Below are positions 1-13,600 of a DNA stretch of 64,000 nucleotides, piece after piece; position 1 is the first letter of the stretch, and every line of letters starts with the position of its first letter. The notes under the pieces are model-generated. The model was not told where the DNA came from. It did no database searches and saw only the letters and a list, made by a program, of their open reading frames with translations. This stretch comes from Diatrype stigma (Eukaryota > Ascomycota > Sordariomycetes > Xylariales > Diatrypaceae): positions 372,001 to 436,000 of the forward strand of contig JAKJXP020000020.1 in the NCBI GenBank assembly GCA_022225965.2, in the 5' to 3' direction. Position numbers and translations under genes: made by a program.

Positions 1-428
1 ACTACGGCCGACGGCTGTGTGTTCTGCAAGTCCCATCGCTCTTGCAGGGTCACTGATAAAATAGTATTGGATGTGTCGTCATGGGCAGCCTAACCCGCGG
101 ATCAGGCCAGTCACCTGGGAAGGTACGCCTCTTACCATCCAAATGGCGTACGCTTTGTTTACTTCTGTTGACAGCTCGTGGTTTAGAGGATCTGGGAAGT
201 CCAAGCGATGACCAGCACTATGCAGCAGAACTACTTTACTGTGTATTGATGATATTGTTCTATCCCCCTAGCTTACATACCTTACTTACCACTAGCCCTT
301 TGGTAGAAAGCCTCCATTTCCGCCTCGAATCCTCGCCAATCTCTTTCTTATTGAGATCAACGCCTGACTCCAGGGCCTTGAATTAGACCGTTGACCTACA
401 TCAGGTACCTGAGGCTGACCCGGCGGAG
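1..428. other. Left-edge non-coding stretch, upstream of the first gene
   Basis: I see no supported gene here. A 101-codon open frame on the plus strand (81-386) has no recognisable domain and I treat it as chance. The last part probably carries the promoter and 5' leader of the gene starting at 429. Confidence 0.4.
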
Positions 429-1139
429 ATGGAGCCGCAAATACCAACACATAACCCTCCGCCCCCCGCCGCACGGAAAACAATCGCGGACCACGGCCTG
501 GAACGAATTCGCATCTTGGTGGAACCGCAACCGGGCTTTGTAGAACCATACCTCCCGCGCCCAAGCCCCCAGGACTGGCAGCACAACGAAGTCTGCCTGC
601 CGGTGGGCCACCCGGCGAACAATGGACATGCACATGCCTTTCTGAACTTCTACTCGTACTCGCGCTCGCATAACGCCTACGTTACGAACTACGTCTGGCT
701 CACAGAAGACGAGGAGGTCGGGTCTCCGAGGTTTACCGAGATGCGCTACCGTGACATGACCATCGACAACATCATCGCGGCCGGCGGGCGGCCTGAAGAG
801 CTCCGGTTCCTCGCCATCCACCACATCATCAACAAGGCGGCAACAAAGAGTATCTCCCGCGTCTTCGAACTGGCCGGAATGCGCTCCGATGAGACCGGGG
901 TCGTGACCATCCGTCCCGGCGACCACATTTTCGAAGAGTGCCGCGCTTCGAACCCATTTCTCCGTGGACATGGGCGACTCCTTGAGCACAGCGAGGACCC
1001 TACAGGAGGCGCCTTCATCAAACAGGTGATCTTCATTTCAGAGGGTTTCGACTTGTTGAGGCCTTCTATAGCGTCCATGGAAGAACCGGGCACAATGGTC
1101 CATATGATTACAGAGTTTGACAGAGCAGCCCAGCCCTAG
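429..1139 (+). CDS. Hypothetical protein, 236 aa, single exon
   Basis: This uninterrupted frame starts at an ATG and ends in TAG. It has the GC-rich third positions of a fungal coding sequence, unlike the flanking DNA. The N-terminal 30 residues are proline-rich and probably disordered. The rest mixes acidic and aromatic residues, with YSYSRSHNAYVTNYVW at about 76-91 and an IHHIINKA segment near 136. I see no signal peptide, no membrane span and no catalytic motif that I recognise. It is convergent with the NRPS gene, with 506 bp between the stop codons. I do not recognise the family and assign no function. The alternative is a truncated or species-specific gene. Confidence 0.55.
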   Translation: MEPQIPTHNPPPPAARKTIADHGLERIRILVEPQPGFVEPYLPRPSPQDWQHNEVCLPVGHPANNGHAHAFLNFYSYSRSHNAYVTNYVWLTEDEEVGSPRFTEMRYRDMTIDNIIAAGGRPEELRFLAIHHIINKAATKSISRVFELAGMRSDETGVVTIRPGDHIFEECRASNPFLRGHGRLLEHSEDPTGGAFIKQVIFISEGFDLLRPSIASMEEPGTMVHMITEFDRAAQP

Positions 1140-1645
1140 GTTCATGTGAACATGGAGACCTGACGCGACCGCGTGACATATTGAACAAAGACTGAATTAT
1201 GCATATGGCAATGCGGTTATGATGTATCGTCGCCAAGCGTATCAGACATTCTGGCTTGGATCAATTTGTGTATCAAAAGTTATATAGCGAGGTATTCCTT
1301 TACTCGAAGTTTCCTGGAAGCGTTATAATACTAGATAGAAACGGAATCATTCGTCGATCAGCATAGACCGCATTCTCACATGACATTACCCTTTCCATGT
1401 GTTTCAACAGGGGCTCCAAATTGCGTCGTGCAATAAGTATCAAAGATGTAGCGAAAGCAGTCTACTTATGGTTGAGAGGAGTTTGGTGTGGTATTTGCCT
1501 AATCCGTGGCTTTGCTATTGCCGCGACGAATGTACTATGTAGGAACTTGAACGGAATTGATGCTAACGGAAGAAAGCAAAGGGAGTATTCAAAAAGAAAA
1601 CAAAACAAGAAAAAAGAAACACGACATGGAAAGGAGTATTGGTTT
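1140..1645. other. Convergent intergenic spacer
   Basis: This stretch should hold the 3' ends of the gene at 429-1139 and of the NRPS gene on the opposite strand. An 88-codon plus-strand frame (1397-1663) overlaps the last NRPS exon antisense and has no recognisable domain. Nothing else is seen. Confidence 0.4.
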
Positions 1646-4600
1646 TCACTCGGCTTCCCTTAACGCGCAAGCGATCTGTTCCACCATCTTCACAGCCATT
1701 GCTTCAGAATAGAAAGCGGACGAAGAAAAGACACCGATATCCATGGCTCCACCACGGACAGCAACTTCAACGTCGATGGCGTCCTGCGGAGTAGATAAGT
1801 TAGAAGATACTATTCGTCATATCAAAACGTAATCAGATTGAGGTTTGCAGCTTACCATGTAACAGTCTCGGACCTTATTTCGTGATGCCCATTTCCCATC
1901 GGGACTGGCAAGACAGGACGACCAGTCATCATCACCATCAGCTTTCAAAGGGGGTGCATCTGTAGGAACTTCCTCTAAAGATAGACCAGTACCACTCGTA
2001 GCCGAACTCTCAGGGAGACTCAGGAAGTTGACGAATGTATCGATCTTAAGTCCCGTCCACTGGTGTATTTCCCAGAGACCCGCCGTCGAGTTTTCGAAGC
2101 CACTGACAGCATGGAGGTCAGCTTGGATTTCAGCTGTTAGTGATTCGATCCTTTTGGAAGCTGGGGACTTGACTCTGAGAGGTAGAATGCCGAGTGTAGG
2201 AAATGGCGCTTCCTCAACCCCTGGGAAGCTAGTGCGGTTCGCCATGTAGACACCGAATACGACATCATCGAGGCTCCCACTCTCCGCATGCACACGATGA
2301 TGATTCCCGAGCACTTTCGCATAAGCTGCAAAGAACAGTGCTTGCAGAGTCACCCCATGCGAAGAAGCCCATCGTTTGAGCCTCCCAAGCTCGGGGATGA
2401 CGTCTTTCTTCAGTACCGCTACTTGTTGGGCAGGACTTTGTGTATCGAGATGACTGGCTAACACATGCAGGGGCGATACCCCTTCAAGATATGATATCCA
2501 GAACCGCTTGGCTTCCTTTTTGACTTCGGGAGAATGGTGGTCTGACGCAAACTTGTACCAAGCTTCGGGGATATCTGATGAGCATAACAGTGGCGACGAA
2601 TCAGTATCACAAAGCGCTACAAAGCGGTCCATGATGATTGGTAAGCTGACACCATCGTAAAGAGCATGATGAAGCCGAACACACATGTGGGCTTCTCCAA
2701 GGTCTGATCCATCGATCGTGATGGATACGAATGGAGTCGGTGCCGCCCGGAAACTCCAACGACCATGCTCGATGTTCTCTGCCGTTGTAGTTTCGGGCCC
2801 ACTGATTGAATCGGACCGAATAACAATTTGGATGAACGGGATTGTGGCGTTATCAGTAGCGGAAAACAATGTCCTCAAGATCGGAAGCTCCTCCACCAAT
2901 GTCTTCCAGGCCTTCGCAACGGTTTTGAAACTCATATTACCAACAAGCTTGTAGGTGAACGTTGGAAAGAAGAGTAAGCCGCTAGTATTTTGCCACACCG
3001 TCAACATGTGGACCTGAACGGGTAAGACAGGCAGCACTTTCTCGACCACATGGGTATCAATGCCAATATCCTTGAATAGAGGGAATACATCGATGCCTTG
3101 CAAGTAAGAGCCGGCGTCACTTGATGGTTCCCTAGGCTGCCTTTCTGGCGTCAAGGTATGTTCCACGAGTTGTCGAATCGACGCAGCTTTCAACATATCG
3201 CGAACAGATATGGGGAAGCCCAAATGACGAAGCATGGAACTGGCTTTCATGGCACTAATCGAATCCAGGCCTAGATGATAGATGGAGTCGTCGGGTTTGA
3301 TGGAATCTTTCTCCACCCCGGAGATCTGAGCTAAGACTTCAACGATAGGGGTGTCAACACCAGCCCATTGGCTGTTTTCGTCGTGTGATGCTTCAATTGC
3401 TGCATCGCTTTCAAGTTGATGTTGACCTTCCAGCTTGAATGAATCTAACCCACATATTCTCACCTCATCAGTGTTTGGTTCAAACTCGACCACTTCAGCG
3501 TCCCGGTTCTGAGAGAAATGCTGTAGGACGATTTCGAGATCACCCAGAATTCGACTAGCATCGTCCGCCGAGCCAAGACGCTCATCACAGGCAATGCGCC
3601 ATATTGCGCGCTCATTGGCAAGTTCCATCTCGATGCAAATAGGATATTCAACTGCAGATGACCCCTCAACGGATCTCATGATTGGCTGGCCTTCGATTTG
3701 ATTCCCGCCTTGGTTCTGTAGGATGAACAGGGTGTCGAAGAGACTTTGACCTTTGACACCTGCGAGTTTTTGGACCTGTCGCAGGGAGATATGCTGGAAC
3801 TCTAGAACCTCCGACATCGTAGACTGCAGGGAGTGTAGGTATTCTGCCACGGTTCCATGAAGGATGACCCGCATTGCCACTGTGTTCATAGTAGGGAACA
3901 GTAACTCTTGGGCGTCGTCGGTATCTCGACCAGATAAAACCACACCGAAAGTGACATCTAGTGACTTTGCCAGCGTCGAGAGCACGACGGCCCAGCATCC
4001 TTGGCTTAGAACCTGTGGGGTAACACCATACGTCTTGCACAGTGCCCTGATGTCTCTAGTATTCAACTTGGATGCCCTTTCGGCTCGATGTACGATTGAG
4101 CCTTGTGTTTCTGGGACATCCTCTTTCGGCTGTAAAATGGTTGGATGAACATCATGCATCAGGTCAGTCCAGAAGTTGTGCGAAGTTGTCCCGAAAGTGA
4201 ATAAGAGATGTGAAAGGTACGTCTCGTATGAGTTGCGTGCTTGATAATGGCCATCATAGGCAGCTTTGACGTCCTGGAATAGCAAATATAACGACCACCC
4301 ATCGTATAACGCATGCGCGATTGAGATTACGACATAGCGGGAGGTTGGGGTGGCTACGAAGTTGACTTGGAATAGGGCTGACCTGCCATTCGCCTGTTGC
4401 GCTTTACGGCGGGCATCATCAATGACCATCCGGATGTCTTCAAGTCCCGTAATTTTCAACATAGAGCCAAACTGTAGACTATCCCTTTTCACCAGCTGAC
4501 AGAAGGCCGTGGGGATACTGGGATCATCTACCTCCGCAAATGAAGTTCTTAGGACAGGGGAATTCGCATAGACCGTGGCCCAAGCAGCCTTCAAAGAGTT

Positions 4601-7600
4601 AAGGTCCATTTCCGAAGGAATCTCCAGGACATCGTGGTTGAAATATCGTTGGAAGCCAGATAAGATCATGTCTGTAACCATAGAGTCTTGTAGTGGAGTC
4701 GGAGGCAGGACAGCTTCGGTATCCTGAAGGTCTACCCCCCTTTTTACTAGGTATCCCTTCAATTTGGTTATTGAGGCAGTAAGATGTGCATCGGCCGCAC
4801 CCCATGAACCAGCACGAGTCTGAACTGTATCGAGTGAAGACAGGATGTTTTCAACAGTCCCCCTTTTCATCAACGCGCTAGTGCTGGTCCGGACGCCAAT
4901 GTTGCTTAATCTAGCGGAGAGCTTGATAGCATCGATACTGTCCAGGCCTAACTCGAAAATTGACGTCTTTTCGGAAATTTCATCTTCGTCTAGCCCAGCA
5001 AGTTGCGCGATTTCGCGTCGGAGCTTTTGGGCCAGGTCCGTCCATTCGAACGCGGAGCTCTCCCCTCTTCGGGGGGAGCCCAATGTCAAATTTTCTTGGG
5101 TTATGGACGGCTCATTAGTAGACAAGCCCGCTTCTCTTCGATTGAAAATGGCAGTGTCATTGTCTGATGTAGCAAGGGATCTAAGTGCGCGCTGGAGCTT
5201 CTGCAGGATACCACCAAGTGTGTCTTTATCTGCTATCCCAGCTTGGGCGACGATCGTGGCCCTGAAGTCTCCATCTCGGGTAAGGACAACTTCTAGCGCT
5301 AGGGGGTAATCGGCGATGGCGGTTGAGTCAATCGAGGACCATAGATCATTAGTCCCTACAATATCTGAAGCACCCTCAAGGTTGAAAGCGAAGAGAGTAT
5401 CGAATAGCTGACGTCCATGTGAGCACCACTTCTGAATATCGCGTAGTGGTGTATGTACGAAGTCTAGCGCGGATGTATTATAGTCGTGGACCTTGCGAAC
5501 CAGTGAGCGCCAGGTTGTCATGCTAGATGTCTTGACACGGAATGGCAAGGTGTTAAACATTGGTCCGATAACGTTTTCGACTCCTTCAAAGCTGATGGAT
5601 CTCCCAGAAAACACGACTCCTATGGCAGGGGGGTCGGTAAAGTATTCCTGTAGCACGGCTAGCCAAGCTGCTTGAAGAACCGTCTGATATGTCACACCGA
5701 GCGTGATACGACGCGTTTCCAGGTTATCAATCTTGATCACCTGGGATACAGTTGTATCAGAAGTGGACACGGTGCTCGCAAGTTTGGGCATTGGTTGGAA
5801 TAGGTGGCCTTGAAAAAGAGTCTCCCAAAAGTGTTTAGATGCGTTATATGTCAAAAGGGGACCGTATGGTAAGCATTCAAGAAACGAGGGGGCACGCAGC
5901 TTGGATGCTTCGATATATTCATCCATGACTTGCCGAAGGATGAGGTCAAAGCTGTGCGCATCGTATATAGCGTGGAATAACCGTAGGACTAGCACGTGCT
6001 CTCCGGGACCTTTGACATAGTCCAGCTCAATGGGATGGCGAAGTACCTCCTGGTTCGAGTCAACCCACTTCTGGTGACGGAAGTCGATGTACCCCTGAAT
6101 GGGCTCATCCCCAACCTGCGACACCGTCCATGGCACAGGCCGCCTCTTTAACGCTGCCTGAACGTATCCATCAGGGGTTTGGACGAACGAGGTCCTCAGG
6201 ATCGCACACGAATCAACCGCACGTGTCCAGGCCGCCCTCAGCTGGGCTGAAGAAGCATTGGGCTTCAGGATAAAGCAGAATTGGTTGAAGTAGGCCGAAT
6301 GGTCACCACTGGTGTGTGCTCTCGTGAGCATTCCCTCTTGTAAAGGGGTACACGGAGCAACGTACTCAAGATCCGCTTTAGTCACGTTCAGCGTCCTGCA
6401 TATGAGACCCAAATACTTCCTATGTAAGGCATGGATTGACTGTTTGACCTGAAGAACGCGCGAGGCGATGGTGGACGTCTTCTCTTGTTCTAAGACTTGA
6501 GCTAGGCGGCTGATTTGCGGGTTCTTGAGAATGACCGAAGGCGCCGCGGAGGGGAAACCAGCTTTCAGGAGACCCCTAGCTACTCTAGTGACAGTTATTG
6601 AATCGATGCCAAGCTCAAATATGGTAGAAGAGGGCCGTATCGAATGGGATTCGATACCTGCGATCGTAGCAATCACACTGGCTATTCGCTGCTCTCTGTT
6701 GTTCAGCTCTCTTCCTTCCCCAACCGTGCCTGAGGATAGAGTTCGTAGTTGGTCCTGCGACAATGTGCCAAAAAGCTGCTTCAGACTGTTCAGATTGGCC
6801 TTATTGTTGGTTGAAAGTGGGATAAAGGGGATAGAGAAGACGTAGGTGGGGACCATGTATCCAGGTAGACGGCCTCTGCATGCCTCTTGTGCCATGTTGG
6901 CGATGTTGAGAGCCCCTTCGTTAGAGAGGATACATAGACCATCAGGGGAGTCAGCAGCCCTTGACAAAGCGACAAAGGAGACGAGGAGGTCTCTACCATG
7001 GCCACCATGTCTAGCGACCAGCGTAGCGACATCGGTCACTTGAGCTACTCCGGATTTGATGGCATGGTTTATCTCCCCGATCTCAAGTCGCTGACCGCGA
7101 AGCTTGACCTGATCATCAGAACGACCTAGAAAGTCAAAGGACCCGTCATGGAGAACGCGGACTAGATCGCCTGTGCGATAGATGCGCTCGCCGTAGTGCT
7201 CCAGAGTTGGGAAGCATTCTTCCGTAAGGTCTGGGCGGTTCAGGTACCCTTTCCCAACGAGTCTCCCGGACACGCACAATTCTCCCACAGCACCCTTGAG
7301 GACCGGGATCTCGGTCCCCGGCTGGAAGACATAGGCGCCGACGTTCGGGAACAGGTGCCCGATGTTCGACGACCTGCCGTTCGTTGGAACTCTCTGGAAC
7401 ATTGTCACTCCGATAGTAGCCTCTGTGGGCCCGTAGGCATTGTAGATGACTTCCTTCGGGCCCCAGTTATCCAATACGTCTTGACGAAGTTGTTCTCCGC
7501 CTGTGATGAAAACACCCCTACACAGACTCGGCACCTCGTCGGGATGAGTGAGCCTCGCAAGGCTGGGAGTGAGATCAATATGAGTGATTTCCAGCTTGGA

Positions 7601-10600
7601 GATAGTTCCGATCAAGTCGCTAAGGATCAGATCTCTAGGTGCCGCGACAACCGTGATGCCTACGAACCATGACCAATACTGCTCTAGAACCGAGACATCG
7701 AAGTGGAATGAAGCGAACTGCAGCCACCTTGACTGGTCATCCCAATGTCCAGAGAATAGCTCCTTGAAAGCCAGCATTGCTTGTACGGTGTTGTCATGAG
7801 TGATGAGGCACCCTTTCGGAGTACCCGTAGTACCGCTAGTGTATAAACAATAACACGTATCTGACGGTAAAACTTCATGTGAGGCGTCGGAAATCCTTTC
7901 GGTCATAGGAGATAAAGTGTTGTTCCCAACCTCGTATATTGGTACGAGTGGTGTGAACCCAATGCCGGAGCTTGATCCTTCTGCAACCAACAAGCATGCA
8001 GCTTTGGAGTCGTTGAGAATGAACTCCTGTCGGGAGGATGGTGCCGAAGGGTCTAGTGCTAAGAATGCACAACCGGCTTTCAGGATCCCCAGGATTGAGA
8101 AGTATGCCTCAGGGCATTTGTCGAAGCAAATCGCTACTATGCTCCTATGCGGTACACGATGGTGGTGTAGGAGGTTTGCTACCCTATTCCCCATTTTATC
8201 CAACTCCTCATAGGTCCAACTCCGATAGCGCGAGGGATCATCGAGCTCATCTACAAACTCCAAGGCGAGTGCAGCTGGCTTTTGCTGAGTAGTCTGCTCA
8301 ACAAGCTGGTGCAACAACTGAGCACTTGAAGGGAGCTCTTGGTATGCCGGGGGCAAGATTGAGCAGAGACCTGGAATCTCGAGGACGACGTCGTTTACAT
8401 TCCCACTTGGACTTGTGACTAGATTGACAAAGATAGAGTCAAACTGGTGAAGAATTATGCTTGCTTGTTCAACTGGTAGTATACTTGCGTCAAATGTTAG
8501 ATTGAACTGGAACTTCTCAGGTGATTCCTCTATCTCTAGAGAGATGGCGTAGTCAACGAATGCTGCTTCATCTAGGATGGTCCATGGTAAATTGTGGCTC
8601 TCTCGTTCGGCAATCTGATAAACAAGGATCGTATCAAACAGAGCCCCGTCTGGGCGCCCCAGCCATCGTTGTATGTGGGGAAGAGGCGTATGTTCGTATC
8701 TGCGAATAGCGGCATTGTACTGCAACATGGAGTCAAGGAGCTCCCGATTTCTCTCGAAATTTTGGGCCAAGACAGGCAGTGTGGATATCATTGGGAATAC
8801 TGCCTGCCTAAATTCTTCGGTTGTTCGTCCATCAAGTACAACACCGAACGTGACTGTTGTCTCTCCATGGTAAGCAGATAGCAGACGAGACCAAGCTCCC
8901 TGTAAAGCAGCCTGAACAGTTATACCGGCGTCGGCAGCATTGCGTCGGAGGGACTCTGGAGACATAGTGCAGGTATTTGTAACAGCTGAAAATCCTCTGT
9001 TGTCGACACGAAGCGGTGTCAGCGTTGGGAAGCTGTTAACAACCAGACTTCCAGCTTTACTTCTCCAGAATCGCTCAGCGTCTTGGCGAGAATCGTCTGG
9101 AATAATGACTTGAGACAGGGCTCGTTCGATCGAAGATCTACCATTCAGCTCCCCACCTTTCATCAGGTGAGCCAAGTCTTGAAGTAGTTCGCGTAGTGAA
9201 TGAGCATCGTATAATGCATGATGCATTGCCAAATGCATAGTGGATGGACCATCTCCGTGGTCTACCAAGACAACTTGCCAGGGAGGTCGGTGAAGCTGCT
9301 GCAGTGCATCTCGGGTAGCTTGAGTGCGCCATCGTTGAATATTGAGTGACTTGTCATGATGTCTTGTGACTAGAACAGGGCATGTCTCAATCTGGTAGAC
9401 GATCATGGCGAAGGAAGTGTCAGGGTGGTTAACTGGAATAAATCCAGTGCGCAAAATTTGGTGGTTAGTAACTAGTTGGACCCATGCCTGAAGTAGGCGG
9501 TCCAGATTTAGGTCGACATTCAAATTCCAGCTCGAAAAATTGAAGTAATGCTTCCCTCCAGACATGAGGAACTGCGATAACATGCCTTGTTGAACGGATG
9601 AGCATGGCAAAGCCGCCTCGGGAGTCTTTGGAATGCTTTGGGTTGATCTTAGGTCTTCAGACACGGCTTCTCTGAATCCTTCAAAATCGCTAGTTGATGT
9701 CTCAACGTCTTCAGTCTCGGCTGATATGGAAGAAGCGATACCGCCAATTGTTGGATTGGTCATAATGTCCGCTGCGGATATTTTGTGACTTTCTCGCCTC
9801 AATAGCGCAGAAAGCTGCACTGCACCAATGCTATCCAGACCGAAGCGATAGATAGGCATGTGTCGTTCGATCCTCTCTTCTGGTATGTTAGTCAACCTTG
9901 ATATCGTGGACCGAACAACTAGCTCTTCTCTACTCCAGCTACTGTCAATCTCGGATGGCGCTGGGGTTGTAATAGGGGTATCTGTCCCAGAGGATACGGG
10001 GGACAGCTGGTCGATTTGACTTTGCCACTCAAACGGCACCTTTGGTGGGGTAAGAAAAGGGGAAGATGGTCTGCTAAGACAATCGTCCAAACTGTGCTGG
10101 AAGATATCGCCAATTAGGCATAAAGTCTGATGGGAAACCCTTGACCTGTCATAGCATTAGCACCACTTGATCACCATGGAAGTAGTCCGGTATAGTTACG
10201 AGATGCGGTGAAGCTGTAATTGGAGGATGTTCTCCTCTTTTGACGGAGTCAATTCACACACGATTGGCACCTGGATTCACGTCAATAACCATAAAGTCGA
10301 CGGCGGATTAAGATACTGACATCCATGGCACCATAGTCACCCCTCAAAGTCCATATTGTTTCGTCCAGAGGTGTCGACGAAGGCTGTAGGATAAGTAAGG
10401 TATCGAAGAGATGTGACGGAGATTGGAGTTGTGATTGAATGCGACGTAGACCCGTGAACTGATAGGGCAACATATCAATGTTGAGAGCTTGAAACTTCTT
10501 GGTGAGTTCTATCGCAGACTTTGAGCTATCCAGTTTCATCCGAATAGGCAATGTGTTGAAGCATGGGGCGACGAGTGCGTCAATGTTGTCCAGTGTGGCA

Positions 10601-13600
10601 GACCGGCCACTAACGACGTTTCCGAAACAGACATCATTCTGTCTTTGCACGATCGAAATGGTAACTGCCCAGGCTGATTGACAAAGTGACAAGAGTGAAA
10701 CACTCATATCTTTCAGTCTGGAGCCGATCACGTCGAGACTTTGGCTGCTAGCTTGCATGCTTAGGTCTAGTATTTCTGCATCCTCACCGATACCTGCTCC
10801 ATCAAAGTGGCGGGGTTGAAAATCTTGTAAATGTTGTGCCCAGAAATCATCGACATCGAGAGGCAAGGACATGGCCTCGCGGAGGAAAGTCTCGAATCGT
10901 ACAGGAGTGGACAACTGTCCGTGATGGGCTAACGTTTCTACCTCCGAAAGCAGGTTCCGTATTGATATCCCATCATATACTGCATGGTGACAGACAAATG
11001 ACAAATATTCGGAATGGTTTGAACGGATGACCGCGAGTGAGACCGGGGGTTCTCCTGAATCCACTATCGCAGAAAGTGACCTTGAGTGTCGAGTAGCTTC
11101 AGCTTGGATAGGGCCATCACCTGCGTCAAAGATAGCATATGTGGGCTGATATTGGTCCAGGACAGCTTGTACGATTGGAAACTTGACATTGTCTGTTGTC
11201 ATGAAACACGTACGTAAGATCTCGTGGCGTCGGAACATCGTGGACCAATATGCGAGCATGATCTCATGGGGTATTTGCAGCTGGAAGATCATTTGGTTAC
11301 AGTACGATGCTGATGTTTCTGAGGAAGAAGATGCGAGCATGGCCTCCTGCAACGGCGTACAAGGAAGCACCATGCTTATATTCTTTTCTCCAGAGGAGAA
11401 ACGGTTCCGAACTGCCTCGGTGATATCCCTGGCGACCAGTTCTCCTTCTGTCGTTGGGCCGTCATGATGTGCGGAACTGGCTTTCGAGGTGAGAGCTGCT
11501 GCAAGCCGCCCGACGCTAGGATTTCGGATGACGAGCGATAGTGGGACTCTCGTCTTGAACACTGTTTGTAGTTCACGGGCGAGGGGCATAGCAGATATTG
11601 AGTCTATGCCGAGTGCAGCAAATGGGACCCACTTACTGATAGACTCGTGGTCAACGTGTAGAGAAGTGACGAGGGCTTTCGCGATCAAGGCTTCCGCGTC
11701 CGTCCACTCCTCTTCCGTGTGGTCTTGGTCGTGTATCGAACTGTATGAATTAACAAGCTCATCGGGCAATTGAGCAAAAGAAGTACGCAGGCGATCATTG
11801 TCAACTTTTCCGGAGGATGTCAATGGCAGAATAGATACTGGTAGAATCAAAGCCGGCACCATATAGTCCGGCAAGGCATCTTGTAGTGCTTGCTGTATCT
11901 TCAGCCTGGAATCCTTGATTTGGTCAGTAAGTTCTAAGAACTGGAGCATATTAGAAGCGTGGTCAGTGGGGACGTAGAATAGGGCCAGTTGCTGCGTGTT
12001 AGAGTTTCTTGAAGTGATGAGCATGCTTGTACAAGTCCTAGCGAGCTGAGTACGAAGAACGATCGCCTGTATCTCTTGCAACTCGATCCTAAGACCCCGT
12101 AATTTCACCTGCGTATCTATTCTCCCTAGTATTATCAGTGACCCATCTGGAAGCATACGACCAAGGTCACCAGAGCGATATAGACGGCCGTATTCCGGAT
12201 GCTCGAAGAATTTTGCCGCCGTCATCTCTGGAAGCTTGAGATACCCAGCCGCCACTTGATCGCCGCCAAAGCAGAGTTCTCCTACACATCCCTTGGGGAC
12301 GAGCTCTGACGTTCCGGGGCGGCAGACAAAGGTTGAAGTGTTCTCAAGGGACCAGCCAAGGTATTGTGAGGAGTCACCAGGTGATACCTTTCTTACGGTG
12401 CAAATGTTTGTTGTCTCGGAAGGACCGTATCCTATAGACGTGAGCTGGGAAGCGGTTTGGGATGGAGATATATGTACCTTGGTAGAGACGGTCTGCCCAT
12501 TTCTCAAGAACCTCATCGGTCATGGGCTCACCAGACGTTACAAGAAATCTTACTTTCGGAACACTGCGTGGGTTTATCAAGGACGCGACTGTGACCGTCA
12601 TACTGAGATGTGTAACTCCGAGTATCCTAATGGCGTTTCCCAAGTCTTCGAATAGAGTGTCGTTCGTTGCTGAACAAAGGCACATTCCGTTTGCCCAGGT
12701 GAAGAATATCTCAAAAACAGATACATCAAATGCTTGAGAGCATGCTTGTAGCATTCTGTCAGAAGCAGCATTGGGGTACAGGTGGGATAGTACCTCGATG
12801 TTGCTGAGGATGTTTCTATTGGTCACTGCGACACCTTTAGGTGCACCCGTGGTCCCGCTCGTGTAGATGACATATGCAAGCCTTTCTGGACCTCCACGGA
12901 CGTCCAGGTTTGAGCTAGCATAGCCAGATAGAGACACATCTTCAATATTCAGAGTATTGTAGAGAATAGAGGGAGAAAGATGATATGAGCTTCGATCGAC
13001 AAGGCATAGGCGCGGAGATGCCTGTCGAAGAATCAAATTCGCTCTGTTTATAGGGGTACTTGGTAAGATCGGGAGATATGCGCAGCCCGTTTTGAGTATG
13101 CCCAGGATGCTGCAGTAAAGCGAAACGGACTTTTCCATGATTATTGCAATAACATCTCCGGGGGTTAGGTTGTGTTGCTGAAGATATCTCGCTATTTGAT
13201 TTGCCCGTGCGTTCAGCTCATGATACGTCAGGCTTTGAGTATGAGCAACGGAGGCGTTGATAGAATCGGCGAAAATCAATGCTTCGTGACTTGGGTATAG
13301 TAGTGCCGTTTTCTCGACAAGTTCGGATAGACTTGGAGGAACATTTATGCATACAGGCTGCTTGTTGTACTGGGAGAGACATTCGACTGGGAAGCAATCT
13401 GCAATGGCGTCGATAGGTTTGTCGGGGTGGTGCACAAAGAGGTTGGCTAGATTCTCAAGGTGCCGCGCGACCATCCGAATCTGATCCTGCGAATAAACAT
13501 TCGAATGCCAAGTCATTTGGCATGCGTAATGATCTTCGAGCGGTAGGATCTCGACTAGAAGACTAGACTCTACAGAATCTTTATGCCAAACCTCCCGAAA

